55,150 nucleotides of DNA from Alcanivorax sp. (GTDB lineage: Bacteria; Pseudomonadota; Gammaproteobacteria; Pseudomonadales; Alcanivoracaceae), in the NCBI RefSeq assembly GCF_002726155.1, contig NZ_PBSH01000009.1, positions 1 to 55,150 on the forward strand, given 5' to 3'. The position numbers and the translations under genes were made by a program. Of the stretch, positions 34,894-44,604 are shown in pieces. How positions within the stretch are numbered: position 1 is the first letter of the stretch; every line of letters starts with the position of its first letter. A model generated the notes under the pieces. The model made no database searches and was not told where the DNA came from. It was given only the letters and a program-made list of their open reading frames with translations.

Positions 34894-36693
34894 TTAATCA
34901 TCCACCTTCAGCACGGCCAGGAAGGCCTCCTGGGGGATTTCCACATTCCCCACCTGCTTCATGCGCTTCTTGCCTTCTTTCTGCTTCTGCAGCAGTTTTT
35001 TCTTACGCGATACGTCACCGCCATAACATTTCGCGGTCACGTTCTTGCGCAGGGCCTTTACGGTCTGGCGGGCAATAATCTTGCTGCCAATGGCCGCCTG
35101 AATGGCCACATCAAACATCTGGCGCGGCACCAGCTCTTTCATTTTTTCACACAGGGCACGGCCCCGGTAGGCAGACTGATCCAGGTGGCAGATCATCGCC
35201 AGCGCATCCACCTTATCGCCATTGATCAGCACATCGACGCGCACCAGCTTGGTGGCTTCGAATCGCTCGAAGGCATAATCCATGGAAGCAAAGCCCCGGC
35301 TCACTGACTTGATACGATCGAAGAAATCCAGCACCACTTCCGCCATGGGAATATCGTAGGTCAGGGCAACCTGTTTACCCAGATACTGCATATTGATCTG
35401 CGAACCACGCCGCTCCACGCAAAGAGTGATCACATTACCCACATATTCCTGCGGCACCAGGATATTGACCCGCGCAATCGGCTCACGGAACTCTTCGATC
35501 TTACCGCCTTCCGGCAGTTTGGACGGGTTATCCACGTGCAGGATGTCGCCGGACACCAGCGCCAGCTCATACACCACCGTGGGCGCCGTAGTGATCAGAT
35601 CCAGGTCGTATTCACGCTCCAGCCGTTCCTGGATGATTTCCATGTGCAACATACCCAGGAAACCCACCCTGAAACCAAAACCCAACGCGTCTGACGTCTC
35701 CGGCTCATAGAACAGGGAGGCATCATTCAGCGTCAGCTTGGCCAGCGCATCACGGAAATCTTCATAATCATCGGCACTCACCGGGAACATGCCCGCGTAC
35801 ACCTGAGGCTTGACGTTCTTGAAGCCCGGCAAAGCTGGCACATTGGGGGTTTTCGCCAGGGTCAGGGTGTCACCCACCGGCGCCCCATGAATATCCTTGA
35901 TGCTGCCGCTCACCCAGCCCACTTCGCCGGCTTCCAGCAATTTGGTCTCGGTGCGTTTGGGAGTAAAGATGCCAAGGCTGTCGACCACGTGGGTCTGCCC
36001 GGTGGATTTCACCAGAATCTTGTCACCTTTTTTCAGGCAGCCTTCTTTCACCCGCACCAGCGAGATCACACCCATGTAGTTGTCGAACCAGGAATCGATG
36101 ATCAGGGCCTGCAGATCTGATTCGCGCTCACCTTCCGGGGAGGGGATACGCTCGACCAACTGTTCCAGCAGATCATCCACACCTACGCCGGTCTTCGCCG
36201 ACACCCGGCAGGCATCATGAGCATCCAGACCAATAATTTCCTCGATCTCGTTGATCACCATTTCCGGCTCGGCCTGGGGCAGGTCGATCTTGTTCAGGAC
36301 CGGCAGCACTTCCAGGTCCTGTTCGATGGCGGTGTAGCAATTAGCCACGGACTGGGCTTCCACACCCTGGGCAGCGTCCACCACCAGCAGCGCCCCTTCA
36401 CAGGCCGACAGGGAGCGGGAGACCTCGTAGGAGAAATCCACGTGCCCCGGCGTATCAATAAAATTCAACTGGTAGGTTTCGCCATCACGGGCCTTGTAGT
36501 ACAAGGTCACACTTTGGGCCTTGATGGTAATGCCCCTTTCCCGCTCAAGCTCCATGGAATCCAGCACCTGAGACTTCAGCTCACGGTCACTAAGGCCGCC
36601 GCAAACCTGGATAAAGCGGTCTGCCAACGTGGATTTGCCATGGTCGATATGGGCAATGATGGAAAAGTTGCGAATATTCTTGATGTCAGTCAT
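34894..36693 (-). CDS. lepA: Elongation factor 4 (LepA)
   Basis: A 599-residue translation GTPase linked to back-translocation and ribosome biogenesis. [14 protein letters not shown] (G1), DTPGHVDF (G3), NKIDLP (G4) and SAKTG (G5) make the G domain; domains II, III and V follow, and the C-terminal LepA-specific domain includes [43 protein letters not shown]. Start at 36693 ([11 protein letters not shown]) matches the family; the frame stays open for 60 more codons upstream without similarity. It is separated from mucD by 225 bases. Confidence 0.97.
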   Translation of the reverse strand: MTDIKNIRNFSIIAHIDHGKSTLADRFIQVCGGLSDRELKSQVLDSMELERERGITIKAQSVTLYYKARDGETYQLNFIDTPGHVDFSYEVSRSLSACEGALLVVDAAQGVEAQSVANCYTAIEQDLEVLPVLNKIDLPQAEPEMVINEIEEIIGLDAHDACRVSAKTGVGVDDLLEQLVERIPSPEGERESDLQALIIDSWFDNYMGVISLVRVKEGCLKKGDKILVKSTGQTHVVDSLGIFTPKRTETKLLEAGEVGWVSGSIKDIHGAPVGDTLTLAKTPNVPALPGFKNVKPQVYAGMFPVSADDYEDFRDALAKLTLNDASLFYEPETSDALGFGFRVGFLGMLHMEIIQERLEREYDLDLITTAPTVVYELALVSGDILHVDNPSKLPEGGKIEEFREPIARVNILVPQEYVGNVITLCVERRGSQINMQYLGKQVALTYDIPMAEVVLDFFDRIKSVSRGFASMDYAFERFEATKLVRVDVLINGDKVDALAMICHLDQSAYRGRALCEKMKELVPRQMFDVAIQAAIGSKIIARQTVKALRKNVTAKCYGGDVSRKKKLLQKQKEGKKRMKQVGNVEIPQEAFLAVLKVDD

Positions 36694-36865
36694 AAGGCCT
36701 GTTGAACAAAAAGTCGTTGCCGCACCGATGCTTCCCACCCCCTGGTCACACCAAGGATCAGAAAGAACCGTCCTGCTGCCCAACCCTGCGCCGGACAACA
36801 CACCGTGATACTCAAAACGACAAACAATGGGCCGCGATTCTAGCGGATATCGGGGGGGAGTTGCA

Positions 36866-36887
36866 CGGCGCACCGTCCGGTGCGCCG
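36866..36887. terminator. Strong hairpin between mucD and lepA
   Basis: CGGCGCACCG and CGGTGCGCCG enclose two bases (in practice a 9-bp stem with a 4-base loop), about 30 bases past the mucD stop. There is a T run before, not after, the stem on the minus strand, so it may be a processing or stability structure rather than a simple terminator. Confidence 0.45.
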
Positions 36888-36918
36888 AAAAACCCTGTGT
36901 CAGGCCCTGAAAAAGGGG

Positions 36919-38367
36919 TTATGGCAGCTTCAGTGCCAGAAAACGGGGGGTGCCATCACGGTTGACCAGTGCCGCCACCGTGCCCTCTTCCGGCAAGGCC
37001 GCCGCCGCATCGGCCAGATCCGCCGCGCTGTTGATCGGGGTATTGTGCAGGGTCACCAAAATATCCCCCGCCTGAATACCCGCCTGCCGGGCCGGGCCAT
37101 CACTCACCTGGGTCACCACCACACCGGCCTTGAGGTCCAAACGGCTCAATTCCGACGCTGATGCTTCCCGCACGGCCAGTCCCAGTTTCACCGCGGGTGA
37201 AGCCTTATCGGATTCCGCCCCGCCCTTGAGAGCCATTTCCGGGTTATCCGGTAGCAGGCCGATGGTCACCGACAAGGTCTTTTTCTCGCCATCGCGGATC
37301 ACCACCATGTCCACATCCGACTCGGGCTTCACCAGGCCAACCCAGCGCGGCAGCTCCGAGGAGCGGTAGATGGTTTCATCGTTGAAACGGGTAATCACGT
37401 CGCCCGGCTCCACCCCGGCTGCCTCGGCCGGAGAGCCCGCCAGCACCTGGGAAACCAGCGCACCGCGGGGCGAATCCAGGTCAAAGGACTCGGCCAGATC
37501 CCGGTCGACCTCCTGAATCAGCACTCCCAGCCAGCCTCGACTGACTTTACCGCCATCCTTGAGCTGACTGACCACATCCATGGCCATGTCCATGGGAATG
37601 GCAAAGCTCACTCCCATATAACCGCCAGAACGACTGAAAATCTGTGAGTTGATCCCAACCACTTCACCGCTCAGGTTGAACAACGGCCCGCCGCTGTTAC
37701 CCGGGTTGATCGCCACATCGGTCTGAATAAAGGGTACATAGCTATCGCTGGGCAGGCTGCGCCCTTTGGCGCTGACGATACCGGCCGTCACGCTGCTGTC
37801 GAAGCCGAACGGGGCGCCAATGGCCAATACCCATTCGCCGACTTTCAAATCCGCAGAGGAACCGATATCCACCACCGGCAAGTCACCGGCATCCACTTTC
37901 AACAGGGCCAGATCGCTCTGCTCATCGGCACCGACCAATTCAGCGGGCAATTCCCGGCGATCCTGCAAACGCACCATGATTTCATCGGCTTCCGCCACCA
38001 CATGGTTGTTGGTCAACACATAGCCATCGGCAGAAATGATGAAGCCTGAACCCAATGAGCGGGTGTCGTCCTGCTCCGGCAACGACGGCATATCGCCTTC
38101 ACCGCCAAACTGTTCAAAGAAGTGCTGAAAGAACTCCGGCAACTGCTTGAGCTGATCCGCAGCGGAAGATTCATCCCGGTGTGTAACGGTGCTGATGTTC
38201 ACCACCGCCGGGCCTTCCTTCTCCACCAGACGGGTAAAATCAGGCAGCCCGGTTACCAGGGGCTCACCGCGCTGGGCAGAGGGTTCAGAAGAAGGGTCGG
38301 AGCATGCCGCCAGTACGGCACTCAGCATTACAAGCCACACTGCTGCGAAACGATATCCTCGTCGCAT
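36919..38367 (-). CDS. mucD: Periplasmic serine protease MucD/DegP-like, with lipoprotein signal
   Basis: A 482-residue HtrA-type protease/chaperone. Triad: His122 (LTNNHVV), Asp152 (SDLALL), Ser225 (NPGNSGGPLF). Two PDZ domains follow (~270-370 with GVLIQEVDRDLAESFDL; ~390-482 with GLAVREASASELSRLDLKAGVVV). The export signal ends LSAVLAACSD, a good lipobox with Cys22, and Ser at +2 would send it to the outer membrane. Most MucD proteins are soluble, so this is notable. In Pseudomonas MucD degrades misfolded envelope proteins and dampens AlgU activation. It follows mucC by 36 bases. Confidence 0.9.
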   Translation of the reverse strand: MRRGYRFAAVWLVMLSAVLAACSDPSSEPSAQRGEPLVTGLPDFTRLVEKEGPAVVNISTVTHRDESSAADQLKQLPEFFQHFFEQFGGEGDMPSLPEQDDTRSLGSGFIISADGYVLTNNHVVAEADEIMVRLQDRRELPAELVGADEQSDLALLKVDAGDLPVVDIGSSADLKVGEWVLAIGAPFGFDSSVTAGIVSAKGRSLPSDSYVPFIQTDVAINPGNSGGPLFNLSGEVVGINSQIFSRSGGYMGVSFAIPMDMAMDVVSQLKDGGKVSRGWLGVLIQEVDRDLAESFDLDSPRGALVSQVLAGSPAEAAGVEPGDVITRFNDETIYRSSELPRWVGLVKPESDVDMVVIRDGEKKTLSVTIGLLPDNPEMALKGGAESDKASPAVKLGLAVREASASELSRLDLKAGVVVTQVSDGPARQAGIQAGDILVTLHNTPINSAADLADAAAALPEEGTVAALVNRDGTPRFLALKLP

Positions 38368-38403
38368 TGAAGTCTCCTTTTGTCAGGCCTTTTTCACGGC
38401 CTT

Positions 38404-38877
38404 TTATTGCGATGCAGGCTTAATCACCACCGCCTGACAACTATCGTCCCCGGATGGCATCAGACGAGGCTGGTAAGCCAGAGTATGCCCCGCACGGCGG
38501 CTCATGACACGATTGACCGCGAAACCGAGAAACAGCCCCGCCATACCCAGCAAGGCAGACGTATCAACGGTTTCGACGGGAAGCACCGAGCCAAGCAAGG
38601 CACCGATAAACAACAACACCAGCGGCAACCCATATACCCACAAGGCACCACGCATCAGCGCGCCTTCGGGTAAGGCTAAATTAACGGTATCGCCAACCTG
38701 GTGAGAATCTTGAGAAGGGACGCGCAGGCGGGCACGCTGCCCGGACTGCTGTTCATTGATAAGGTGATGCCCGCAACCGGCTTTCGCCTTGCAGGCACCA
38801 CAGGTGGACGCACGCACAGTTTCTACCCAGATAGCCCCGGGCTCTACCGCCACGACGACTCCCTGCTCCTGCAACAT
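38404..38877 (-). CDS. rseC: RseC/MucC family protein
   Basis: A 157-residue inner-membrane protein. The N-terminal part has the Cys cluster STCGACKAKAGCGHHL (~24-39), a possible metal or iron-sulfur site, and GDTVNLALPEGALMRGALWVYGLPLVLLFIGALLG starts the first of two membrane helices. The second is LLGMAGLFLGFAVNRVM. RseC proteins act with Rnf/Rsx in reducing SoxR in E. coli, and as MucC modulate AlgU in Pseudomonas. This genome carries a full rnf operon 29 kb away. It shares a base with the mucB stop. Confidence 0.88.
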   Translation of the reverse strand: MLQEQGVVVAVEPGAIWVETVRASTCGACKAKAGCGHHLINEQQSGQRARLRVPSQDSHQVGDTVNLALPEGALMRGALWVYGLPLVLLFIGALLGSVLPVETVDTSALLGMAGLFLGFAVNRVMSRRAGHTLAYQPRLMPSGDDSCQAVVIKPASQ

Positions 38878-39857
38878 CAGGGTTGGCTGTCTCGCACGCT
38901 GATGCCTTCAATCACGCGCTCTGCGGTATTTTGCGGCACCTCGCCCACCAGCGTTACCAGGTACGCACCACTGGGGGCCGTGAGTCTGCGGCTAACGGCG
39001 ACCGTAGGGCCTACACGGCTCACGCCTTCCTCCACGGTGCTGTCACCCACCGCTTCCACAAACACGGTAAAGGCCGCCAGACCGTCACTGTAGCCTTGTG
39101 CTGCCACCGGCTCGCGGTCGGAACCGCCCTGACGCCAGTCTTTATCCACGGAGGTAAACCCCGCCGGCATCCACTTCGCATCCACCGACAACTGGTGAGA
39201 CGGGTGAGAATCCGCCAGTTGTTTAAGATCGCTTTCTTTCACGGTTTCCGGGATGGCGAAATCCTGCTCGGTGAGCGGCGGCGCCAGCGTCAGGGTGACA
39301 AACTCCACCCGCTCCAGCGCCACACCACTGCCATCAACCACTTCCGATTTCAGCAGCAGATTACTGTCGTTATCCAGCCACAGGCGGTAACCGTAACGGT
39401 GATTATCCAAGGGCGCCACACGCATACGCGTGGCCGCACGGCCGGCAACGCGACCATCACCATCCACCAGAATGTTGTACTGCTCCGGCACATCACTGGC
39501 GATCCGATCGCCCAGCGCCAAGGGGCCACCCTTCTCACGGTTAATGCGAGTCAGGGTGCCGTTCGGGTGCAGACACACCACCTCGTCGCCCCGGCGCAGC
39601 ACCTCCACCAGGCGACCATCCAGATGGGTCAGCCGCTGGAACTCACGGCCACCGATCACCGCATGGCTCACTTCCATGGTGCTGACTTCGGCACCAAACT
39701 GATAAAGGAAACGGCCAGTGTAATCGAGGGATCGATTGGCCTGTGCCATGGACTGGAGCTGATCCTGCGCCGGCGAGGGGTTCGCCAGCGCCACTTCAGA
39801 CAGCGCCACCATTGGCGAGCAGAGGGTCAGAGAGAAGGCAAGAGCTCGAAGCATCAT
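38877..39857 (-). CDS. mucB: Sigma-E regulatory protein MucB/RseB
   Basis: A 326-residue periplasmic protein. Signal peptide residues 1-~25 (LTLCSPMVALSEVALANP). The larger N-terminal domain has RSLDYTGRFLYQFGAEVSTMEVSHAVIGGREFQRLTHLDG and EVVRRGDEVVCLHP-type motifs, a LolA-like fold; the C-terminal domain begins near WMPAGFTSVDKDWRQGG. MucB binds MucA in the periplasm, shields it from the AlgW/DegS protease, and responds to lipid or LPS signals (family knowledge). Either of two adjacent start codons (39857, 39854) is possible. It follows mucA by 3 bases. Confidence 0.9.
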   Translation of the reverse strand: MMLRALAFSLTLCSPMVALSEVALANPSPAQDQLQSMAQANRSLDYTGRFLYQFGAEVSTMEVSHAVIGGREFQRLTHLDGRLVEVLRRGDEVVCLHPNGTLTRINREKGGPLALGDRIASDVPEQYNILVDGDGRVAGRAATRMRVAPLDNHRYGYRLWLDNDSNLLLKSEVVDGSGVALERVEFVTLTLAPPLTEQDFAIPETVKESDLKQLADSHPSHQLSVDAKWMPAGFTSVDKDWRQGGSDREPVAAQGYSDGLAAFTVFVEAVGDSTVEEGVSRVGPTVAVSRRLTAPSGAYLVTLVGEVPQNTAERVIEGISVRDSQP

Positions 39858-39860
39858 CCG

Positions 39861-40445
39861 TTAGCGGGCCCCGTGACGGGCATCCATGCTGACCAGGCGA
39901 GCAAAGGGCATCATGCCCTGGCCGCTATGGCGCGCTGCGAAATCGCTATGACGCAACAGCATGTTGTTCACACGGGGCTGGGAGACCGGCACCGCAGTAG
40001 CGGGGGTCGCCGTCACATTGCTGGTCTTGAACGCCTGGGATACCAGGGAGGTTTCACCAAACGGACGGCTGATGCGGTTATCCGGCGCCGCAGCGGCCAG
40101 AGCCGGGGCCGCCGAACCATTCACCGCCTGACTGCCTTCCCAGGTCTGCCAGCCAACCACCGTGGCCGCCGCCACAGAAGCGGCCACAGCCAGACGTGCC
40201 ATGCCACCCAGCCATGCTGGACGACGCGCCGGTACCGCTTCGTCCGCCAACGCAGCAGACAGGCTGGCATTAAAACCCGCGGGCACTGCCATGGACGCCT
40301 GACCATGCATAACATCACTGGCCAGCTGCCAACGTGCCAGCGTATCCAGCTCGCTATCATCGATATCACGCATTACCCGGCGGGTTTCCAGCTCGCTGGT
40401 TTCACCGTCGAGGAACGCGGACAACGTTTCCAAATCCCTGTTCAT
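39861..40445 (-). CDS. mucA: Anti-sigma factor MucA/RseA
   Basis: A 194-residue single-pass inner-membrane protein. The cytoplasmic part MNRDLETLSAFLDGETSELETRRVMRDI binds and inhibits AlgU; the membrane helix is ~residues 77-100 (GMARLAVAASVAAATVVGWQ); the periplasmic tail binds MucB and ends in MDARHGAR. The start at 40445 is 4 bases after the algU stop; the frame continues upstream inside algU without similarity. No truncating frameshift of the kind selected in mucoid Pseudomonas is present. Confidence 0.9.
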   Translation of the reverse strand: MNRDLETLSAFLDGETSELETRRVMRDIDDSELDTLARWQLASDVMHGQASMAVPAGFNASLSAALADEAVPARRPAWLGGMARLAVAASVAAATVVGWQTWEGSQAVNGSAAPALAAAAPDNRISRPFGETSLVSQAFKTSNVTATPATAVPVSQPRVNNMLLRHSDFAARHSGQGMMPFARLVSMDARHGAR

Positions 40446-40449
40446 ACTC

Positions 40450-41034
40450 TCACCCTTTATCGCCGCGCTGTGAGCCCAATAGCGGGCGGACAGCTGTGTC
40501 AATTGCTTCCCTGGCCCGGAAAATCCGGGACCGAACTGTGCCCACCGGGCATTCCATGACGACCGCAATGTCTTCGTAGCTAAGGCCCTCGAATTCACGC
40601 AGGGTCACCGCAGTCTTCAACTCCTGAGGCAGCTCGTTGATCGCTGCATGGATCACCGCCTCCAGTTCCTCTGACAACACAAGCGACTCCGGGGTTCCAA
40701 TCTCGTGCAGCATTTCTGCACCGGCGTACTGTTCGGCTTCAGCAGCATCCAGATCAGACCCCGGCGGCCGACGGCTGGCAGACACCAGATGATTCTTGGC
40801 AGTATTGACCGCAATACGGTAAAGCCAGGTATAAAAGGCGCTGTCTCCACGGAATCGGGGCAGCGCGCGCCAGGCTTTGATAAAGGCTTCCTGGGCAACA
40901 TCCTGGACCTCGTCCTGGTCACGCACATAACGGCTGATCAACGCAAAAAGGCGCTGTTGATACTTGTGCACCAACACCTCAAAGGCACGCTGATCGCCGG
41001 TTTTGGCTTTCTTGACCAACTCTTCGTCTGACAC
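40450..41034 (-). CDS. algU: Extracytoplasmic stress sigma factor AlgU/RpoE
   Basis: A 194-residue group 4 sigma factor. Region 2 is DQRAFEVLVHKYQQRLFALISRYV ... DVAQEAFIKAWRALPRFRGDSAFYTWLYRIAVNTAKNHLV, and region 4 is LPQELKTAVTLREFEGLSYEDIAVVMECPVGTVRSRIFRAREAID, close to Pseudomonas AlgU. It directs transcription of envelope-stress genes and its own operon. The start is taken as GTG at 41034 (VSDEELVKKAK) with a GGGGG site just upstream; the frame opens at 41082 but the added 16 residues do not match the family. Confidence 0.95.
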   Translation of the reverse strand: MSDEELVKKAKTGDQRAFEVLVHKYQQRLFALISRYVRDQDEVQDVAQEAFIKAWRALPRFRGDSAFYTWLYRIAVNTAKNHLVSASRRPPGSDLDAAEAEQYAGAEMLHEIGTPESLVLSEELEAVIHAAINELPQELKTAVTLREFEGLSYEDIAVVMECPVGTVRSRIFRAREAIDTAVRPLLGSQRGDKG

Positions 41035-41212
41035 CGATCCCCCGGATCTATCGCGAAACGCGTGAAGTAACCATGGCCGCATGACGACCCGCTAAAGCGC
41101 GCCATTGTAGCAGTTGCCGACGCGGCGGCTACACCATGAGCGCGATTTCGCCACCTTTTCACATTGCTTGAACATTTGTTTGGCAATGCAGTGGCGTATT
41201 TATAGGACACAA

Positions 41213-41240
41213 TCGGACAGGCGGGAGCCCTGATGGTTCC
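41213..41240 (-). promoter_or_regulatory. Candidate AlgU-dependent promoter of the algU operon
   Basis: On the minus strand GGAACC (41240..41235), 17 bases, then TCCGA (41217..41213), close to the AlgU/RpoE consensus GAACTT-N16/17-TCTGA. It lies ~180 bases before algU. The rest of the 309-base gap 41035-41343 holds a CCTCACAGG/CCTGTGAGG hairpin near 41289-41320 and no gene. Confidence 0.4.
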
Positions 41241-41343
41241 AGCAGCACTGAAAATCAGACGCATTCTCAAGGTAACACAGGGACAATCAGCCCCTCACAG
41301 GCGATAACGCCCCTGTGAGGAACCGTCGAAGGTCAGGGCCTGA

Positions 41344-42618
41344 CTAGAAAATTGAGCAACCGCTACCGCCGAATTTCTTTTTCACCTGGGCCATACAGCC
41401 ACGCATCAGCAAACCGAACGGGTCGCCTGGCAGCGTTTCGCAGACTTTCTTGGCCGCATAGGCCTTGGAACATTCCGTGGCGGTGGCTTCCAGGGTATTG
41501 CCTGCCACCGGTTGTGCGCCGGCCTGCCCGCCCGGCGCGGCCGCCGTCATCAAGCCAGGCGCCGCCTCCCCTGGTATCGTCTTCGGCTCACTGGTCTCGA
41601 TCATCGCAGCCACCACGTCGGCAGGTACCCCCTCTTTGGTCAACCAACTGGATTCTTCAGGCGTAAACAGGGCATAGGGCTGGCCCGCGGCCTTGATACT
41701 GGCTGCCATAGCCGGTGCAGAACGCTTGCGGTAGGTCTGCTTGAGCACATCCATCACTCGCAAATCCGCGGGGCCGACAAACAGCAGCCGCTCATTGCCC
41801 TGAATGTTATCGGCAAATTCCGGGTGCTTGTCGACAATAGCGGCGTAGGCCTTGAGGCGTTCGTTGCGTTTCTGCCCCGCCAGCACCTCAGCCAGACGGT
41901 CAGAGACCAAAGGTCGGTAGAATTTCAGCTGCGGGTTATCCAGCGCAGCGGCCAGCTTGTCCGTATCCGTTGACTTCTTGAGTGAGTTGTAAAGGGGCTC
42001 TTCCGCAACAATATTGCGTGTCAGCTTTTCCTCGTGGGAAAAAAATGAGGCATACCAAGCCGCATCTGTAATTGTCTGCGTACCACGCAACTTGCCGAGG
42101 GGGATCCAGCTCATATAAACAGTGCCGCGATACTGCGCATTCGCGCTGTAGACCAACTCGCCTTCTGAACGCATTTCAATCGTCGTATCGAAATGCTCCG
42201 GAGCCACCATAGGCACGATACAAAGGCTGAAGACACAGCCAAACGTTGTGACCAGCACGGTAGCAACCCGTCCTACGCCCGCCCTCGGTCTGTGCCGCGT
42301 CACGGTAATATCCAGTGGCGGCATATCACCATCATGCAACCAATAATCCGCTACCAACCCCATTTCGTCATTAGCGCTGCTGCTCGGATCTGAATTTAAC
42401 GATTTCTGGAATCTTTCACTGGCCCATGAATATGCGTTATAGGAAGCCTTGCCTTTGCTGTACGGAATAATCGGGTTGTTCGGATTGGTGTTGAAAAGAT
42501 CAATCGTATCCTGCGTGATTGGCGTGCCCTGCTCGGTGTAGTAATTCGCGGTCATACAACCGCTCAACAGGCAAACACTGATAACGCTGACTGCCAGCCC
42601 TTTTAGTACCCTTCTCAT
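41344..42618 (-). CDS. Lipoprotein of unknown function upstream of algU
   Basis: A 424-residue lipoprotein: the signal ends in LLSGCMTANYY, with Met at +2 after the Cys, suggesting the outer membrane. A second hydrophobic stretch lies at ~106-125 (VATVLVTTFGCVFSLCIVPMV). The middle is Lys/Asp-rich helix (DTDKLAAALDNPQLKFYRPLVSDRLAEVLAGQKRNERLKAYAAI), followed by LLFVGPADLRVMDVLKQTYRKRSAP and a Gly/Ala linker; four Cys lie in the last 45 residues (ECSKAYAAKKVCETLPGDPFGLLMRGC ... GCSIF). I do not recognise the family. GGGGA precedes the ATG at 42618 (MRRVLKG). It lies between algU and nadB, which are usually direct neighbours. Confidence 0.75.
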   Translation of the reverse strand: MRRVLKGLAVSVISVCLLSGCMTANYYTEQGTPITQDTIDLFNTNPNNPIIPYSKGKASYNAYSWASERFQKSLNSDPSSSANDEMGLVADYWLHDGDMPPLDITVTRHRPRAGVGRVATVLVTTFGCVFSLCIVPMVAPEHFDTTIEMRSEGELVYSANAQYRGTVYMSWIPLGKLRGTQTITDAAWYASFFSHEEKLTRNIVAEEPLYNSLKKSTDTDKLAAALDNPQLKFYRPLVSDRLAEVLAGQKRNERLKAYAAIVDKHPEFADNIQGNERLLFVGPADLRVMDVLKQTYRKRSAPAMAASIKAAGQPYALFTPEESSWLTKEGVPADVVAAMIETSEPKTIPGEAAPGLMTAAAPGGQAGAQPVAGNTLEATATECSKAYAAKKVCETLPGDPFGLLMRGCMAQVKKKFGGSGCSIF

Positions 42619-42712
42619 AGTGTTCCCCGATACTGAGTGTCCGTACGCCACTTCCCCCAATGAAAGCAGCGCTATCCCAAGTCACAGGAAAATAACAACG
42701 CTGTCACAAAAC

Positions 42713-42736
42713 CGCATCCCCCATTTGGGGGATGCG
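42713..42736. terminator. Stem-loop in the nadB/lipoprotein divergent region
   Basis: CGCATCCCCC, loop ATTT, GGGGGATGCG: a perfect 10-bp stem, ~90 bases before the nadB start. There is no T run, so it is probably not a simple terminator; it could be part of a leader or protein-binding site. Confidence 0.4.
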
Positions 42737-42827
42737 TGAGGATTGGTCATTTAGCCAGGAGCGGATTCACCGCTATACTGGCCAGCGCTGATGCCATCCC
42801 ACAGGACCCGCCACAACAGGACTATCC

Positions 42828-44450
42828 ATGGCCACCTACCGACACGATGTACTCATTATCGGCTCCGGCGCCGCAGGCCTGACTGCCGCACTACGCCTGC
42901 CGGATGAGTGTCAGGTTGCCCTGCTCTCCAAAGGGGAGCTCACCAGCGCCAGCACTTACTACGCTCAGGGCGGCGTAGCAGCGGTGCTGGACCAGGAAGA
43001 TTCACTGGAAAGCCACGTGGCCGATACCCATGTGGCCGGCGCCGGCCTTTGCCACGACGATGCGGTGCGTTTTACCGTGGAGAATGGTCCGGATGCGATT
43101 CGCTGGCTGATTGATCTGGGCGTGGACTTCACCCGTTTTGACAGCGGCGATGGCAGCAAACTGCCCTACCACCTGACCCGCGAAGGCGGCCACAGCCACC
43201 GGCGCATCATTCATGCCGCTGACGCCACCGGCAAAGCCATTTCCGGCACCCTTATCGAACAGGTCTGCCGGAAGAACAACGTGACCCGTTTTGAACACCG
43301 GGTGGCCGTGGACCTGATCGTGCAGGAACACGACAGCCTCAACGGGGAACAAGGCAAAGAAAAACGCTGTTGCGGCGCCTACGTACACAATATTCAAACC
43401 GGGGAAACCGACGTTATCCTGGCTCGCTCCGTGGTACTGGCCACCGGCGGCGCCTCCAAGGTGTACCTGTATACCTCCAACCCGGATGTGGCCACCGGCG
43501 ATGGCATCGCCATGGCCTGGCGAGCCGGTTGCCGGGTGGCGAACATGGAATTCATGCAGTTCCACCCCACTTGCCTCTACCACCCCAAGGCGAAAAGCTT
43601 CCTGATCACCGAAGCCATTCGCGGCGAAGGCGGGCACCTGCTGCTACCCAATGGCGAACGTTTCATGAACCGCTTTGATGAACGCGGCGAACTGGCCCCC
43701 CGAGATGTGGTAGCACGCGCCATTGACCATGAAATGAAGCGGCTGGGGGCAGATTGTTTGTACCTGGACATCAGCCACAAGCCAGCAGACTTCATCATCG
43801 AGCACTTCCCCACCGTGTACGCCAAGTGCCTGCAGCTGGGGCTGGATATCACCCGCGATCCGATCCCCGTGGTGCCTGCCGCCCACTACACCTGTGGCGG
43901 CGTAATGATCAACGAACACGGACAAACCGATGTGCCCGGCCTCTACGCCATCGGCGAAACCAGCTTCACCGGCCTGCACGGCGCCAACCGCATGGCCAGC
44001 AACTCCCTGCTGGAGTGCTTTGTCTATGGCAAAGCCGCCGCCGACCATATCGGCGCACACCTGCACAACCTCCCCACGCCCCGGGACGACAATGAATGGG
44101 ACGATTCTCAGGTCACCGACTCCGACGAAGACGTGGTGATCAGCCACAACTGGGACGAGCTGCGCCGCTTCATGTGGGATTACGTGGGCATTGTGAGAAC
44201 AGAAAAACGCCTGGAGCGAGCCTTGCACCGGGCCGAACTGCTGAAGAGCGAAATCGCCGAGTATTACAGCAACTACCACATCAGCAACGACCTGCTGGAG
44301 CTACGTAACCTGGTCGTCATCGCCGAACTTATCATCCGCTCCGCCATGCAACGCAAGGAAAGCCGCGGCCTGCATTTCATGCGTGATTTTCCCGGTGTGA
44401 ATGAAGAAACCAGGGACACGATCCTGACGCCGGACACAATGAATAGTTAA
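42828..44450 (+). CDS. nadB: L-aspartate oxidase
   Basis: A 540-residue FAD enzyme that oxidises L-aspartate to iminoaspartate, the first step of NAD synthesis. Dinucleotide-binding [15 protein letters not shown] (~9-23), [64 protein letters not shown], the capping domain, and [20 protein letters not shown] are all present. The C-terminal helical domain ends RESRG-type [15 protein letters not shown]. The Glu and Arg residues for substrate are in these blocks. Its last codons (TMNS-stop) lie in an AT-rich repeat arm. The quinolinate synthase gene is not in the window. Confidence 0.96.
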   Translation: MATYRHDVLIIGSGAAGLTAALRLPDECQVALLSKGELTSASTYYAQGGVAAVLDQEDSLESHVADTHVAGAGLCHDDAVRFTVENGPDAIRWLIDLGVDFTRFDSGDGSKLPYHLTREGGHSHRRIIHAADATGKAISGTLIEQVCRKNNVTRFEHRVAVDLIVQEHDSLNGEQGKEKRCCGAYVHNIQTGETDVILARSVVLATGGASKVYLYTSNPDVATGDGIAMAWRAGCRVANMEFMQFHPTCLYHPKAKSFLITEAIRGEGGHLLLPNGERFMNRFDERGELAPRDVVARAIDHEMKRLGADCLYLDISHKPADFIIEHFPTVYAKCLQLGLDITRDPIPVVPAAHYTCGGVMINEHGQTDVPGLYAIGETSFTGLHGANRMASNSLLECFVYGKAAADHIGAHLHNLPTPRDDNEWDDSQVTDSDEDVVISHNWDELRRFMWDYVGIVRTEKRLERALHRAELLKSEIAEYYSNYHISNDLLELRNLVVIAELIIRSAMQRKESRGLHFMRDFPGVNEETRDTILTPDTMNS

Positions 44451-44604
44451 TAGTTAAAAATTAATAACGTCGCGAATGGAATGCCCCTTTCTGTTCTGAA
44501 AGGCAAGAGACCGCGCCCAGGAGCTGGGCGCGGTCTCTATGCGTTGAAATCTACATACGCTGCTCGCGCAACTATTAATCAGTCATTATTAGCTATTAAT
44601 TGCT
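44438..44604. repeat. AT-rich inverted-repeat element, copy 3
   Basis: Left arm: heptads AATGAAT (44438-44444), AGTTAAT (44445-44451) and two more to 44465, spanning the nadB stop. Right arm: AACTATT (44570-44576) onward in phase to 44604, spanning the ygfX stop. The core has a perfect 14-bp hairpin at 44507-44537. Both convergent genes thus end inside the element. Confidence 0.8.
44507..44537. terminator. 14-bp perfect stem-loop between convergent nadB and ygfX
   Basis: GAGACCGCGCCCAG, loop GAG, CTGGGCGCGGTCTC. It lies in the core of the AT-rich element and could terminate both genes, though only short T stretches follow on either side. Confidence 0.55.

Noticed and set aside
39861..40445. 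Disrupted mucA, as in mucoid strains
   Set aside because: The frame is intact from the binding helix through the membrane segment to the periplasmic tail.
38883..40559. A 558-codon open frame on the plus strand, opposite mucB and mucA
   Set aside because: It is exactly antisense to two well-supported genes, is rich in His/Arg/Gln as expected from GC-rich antisense frames, and matches no family I know.
44507..44537. tRNA or small RNA gene in the nadB-ygfX gap
   Set aside because: The 14-bp stem with a 3-base loop is a single hairpin; no cloverleaf arms or CCA end are present. I saw no tRNA or rRNA gene anywhere in the window.
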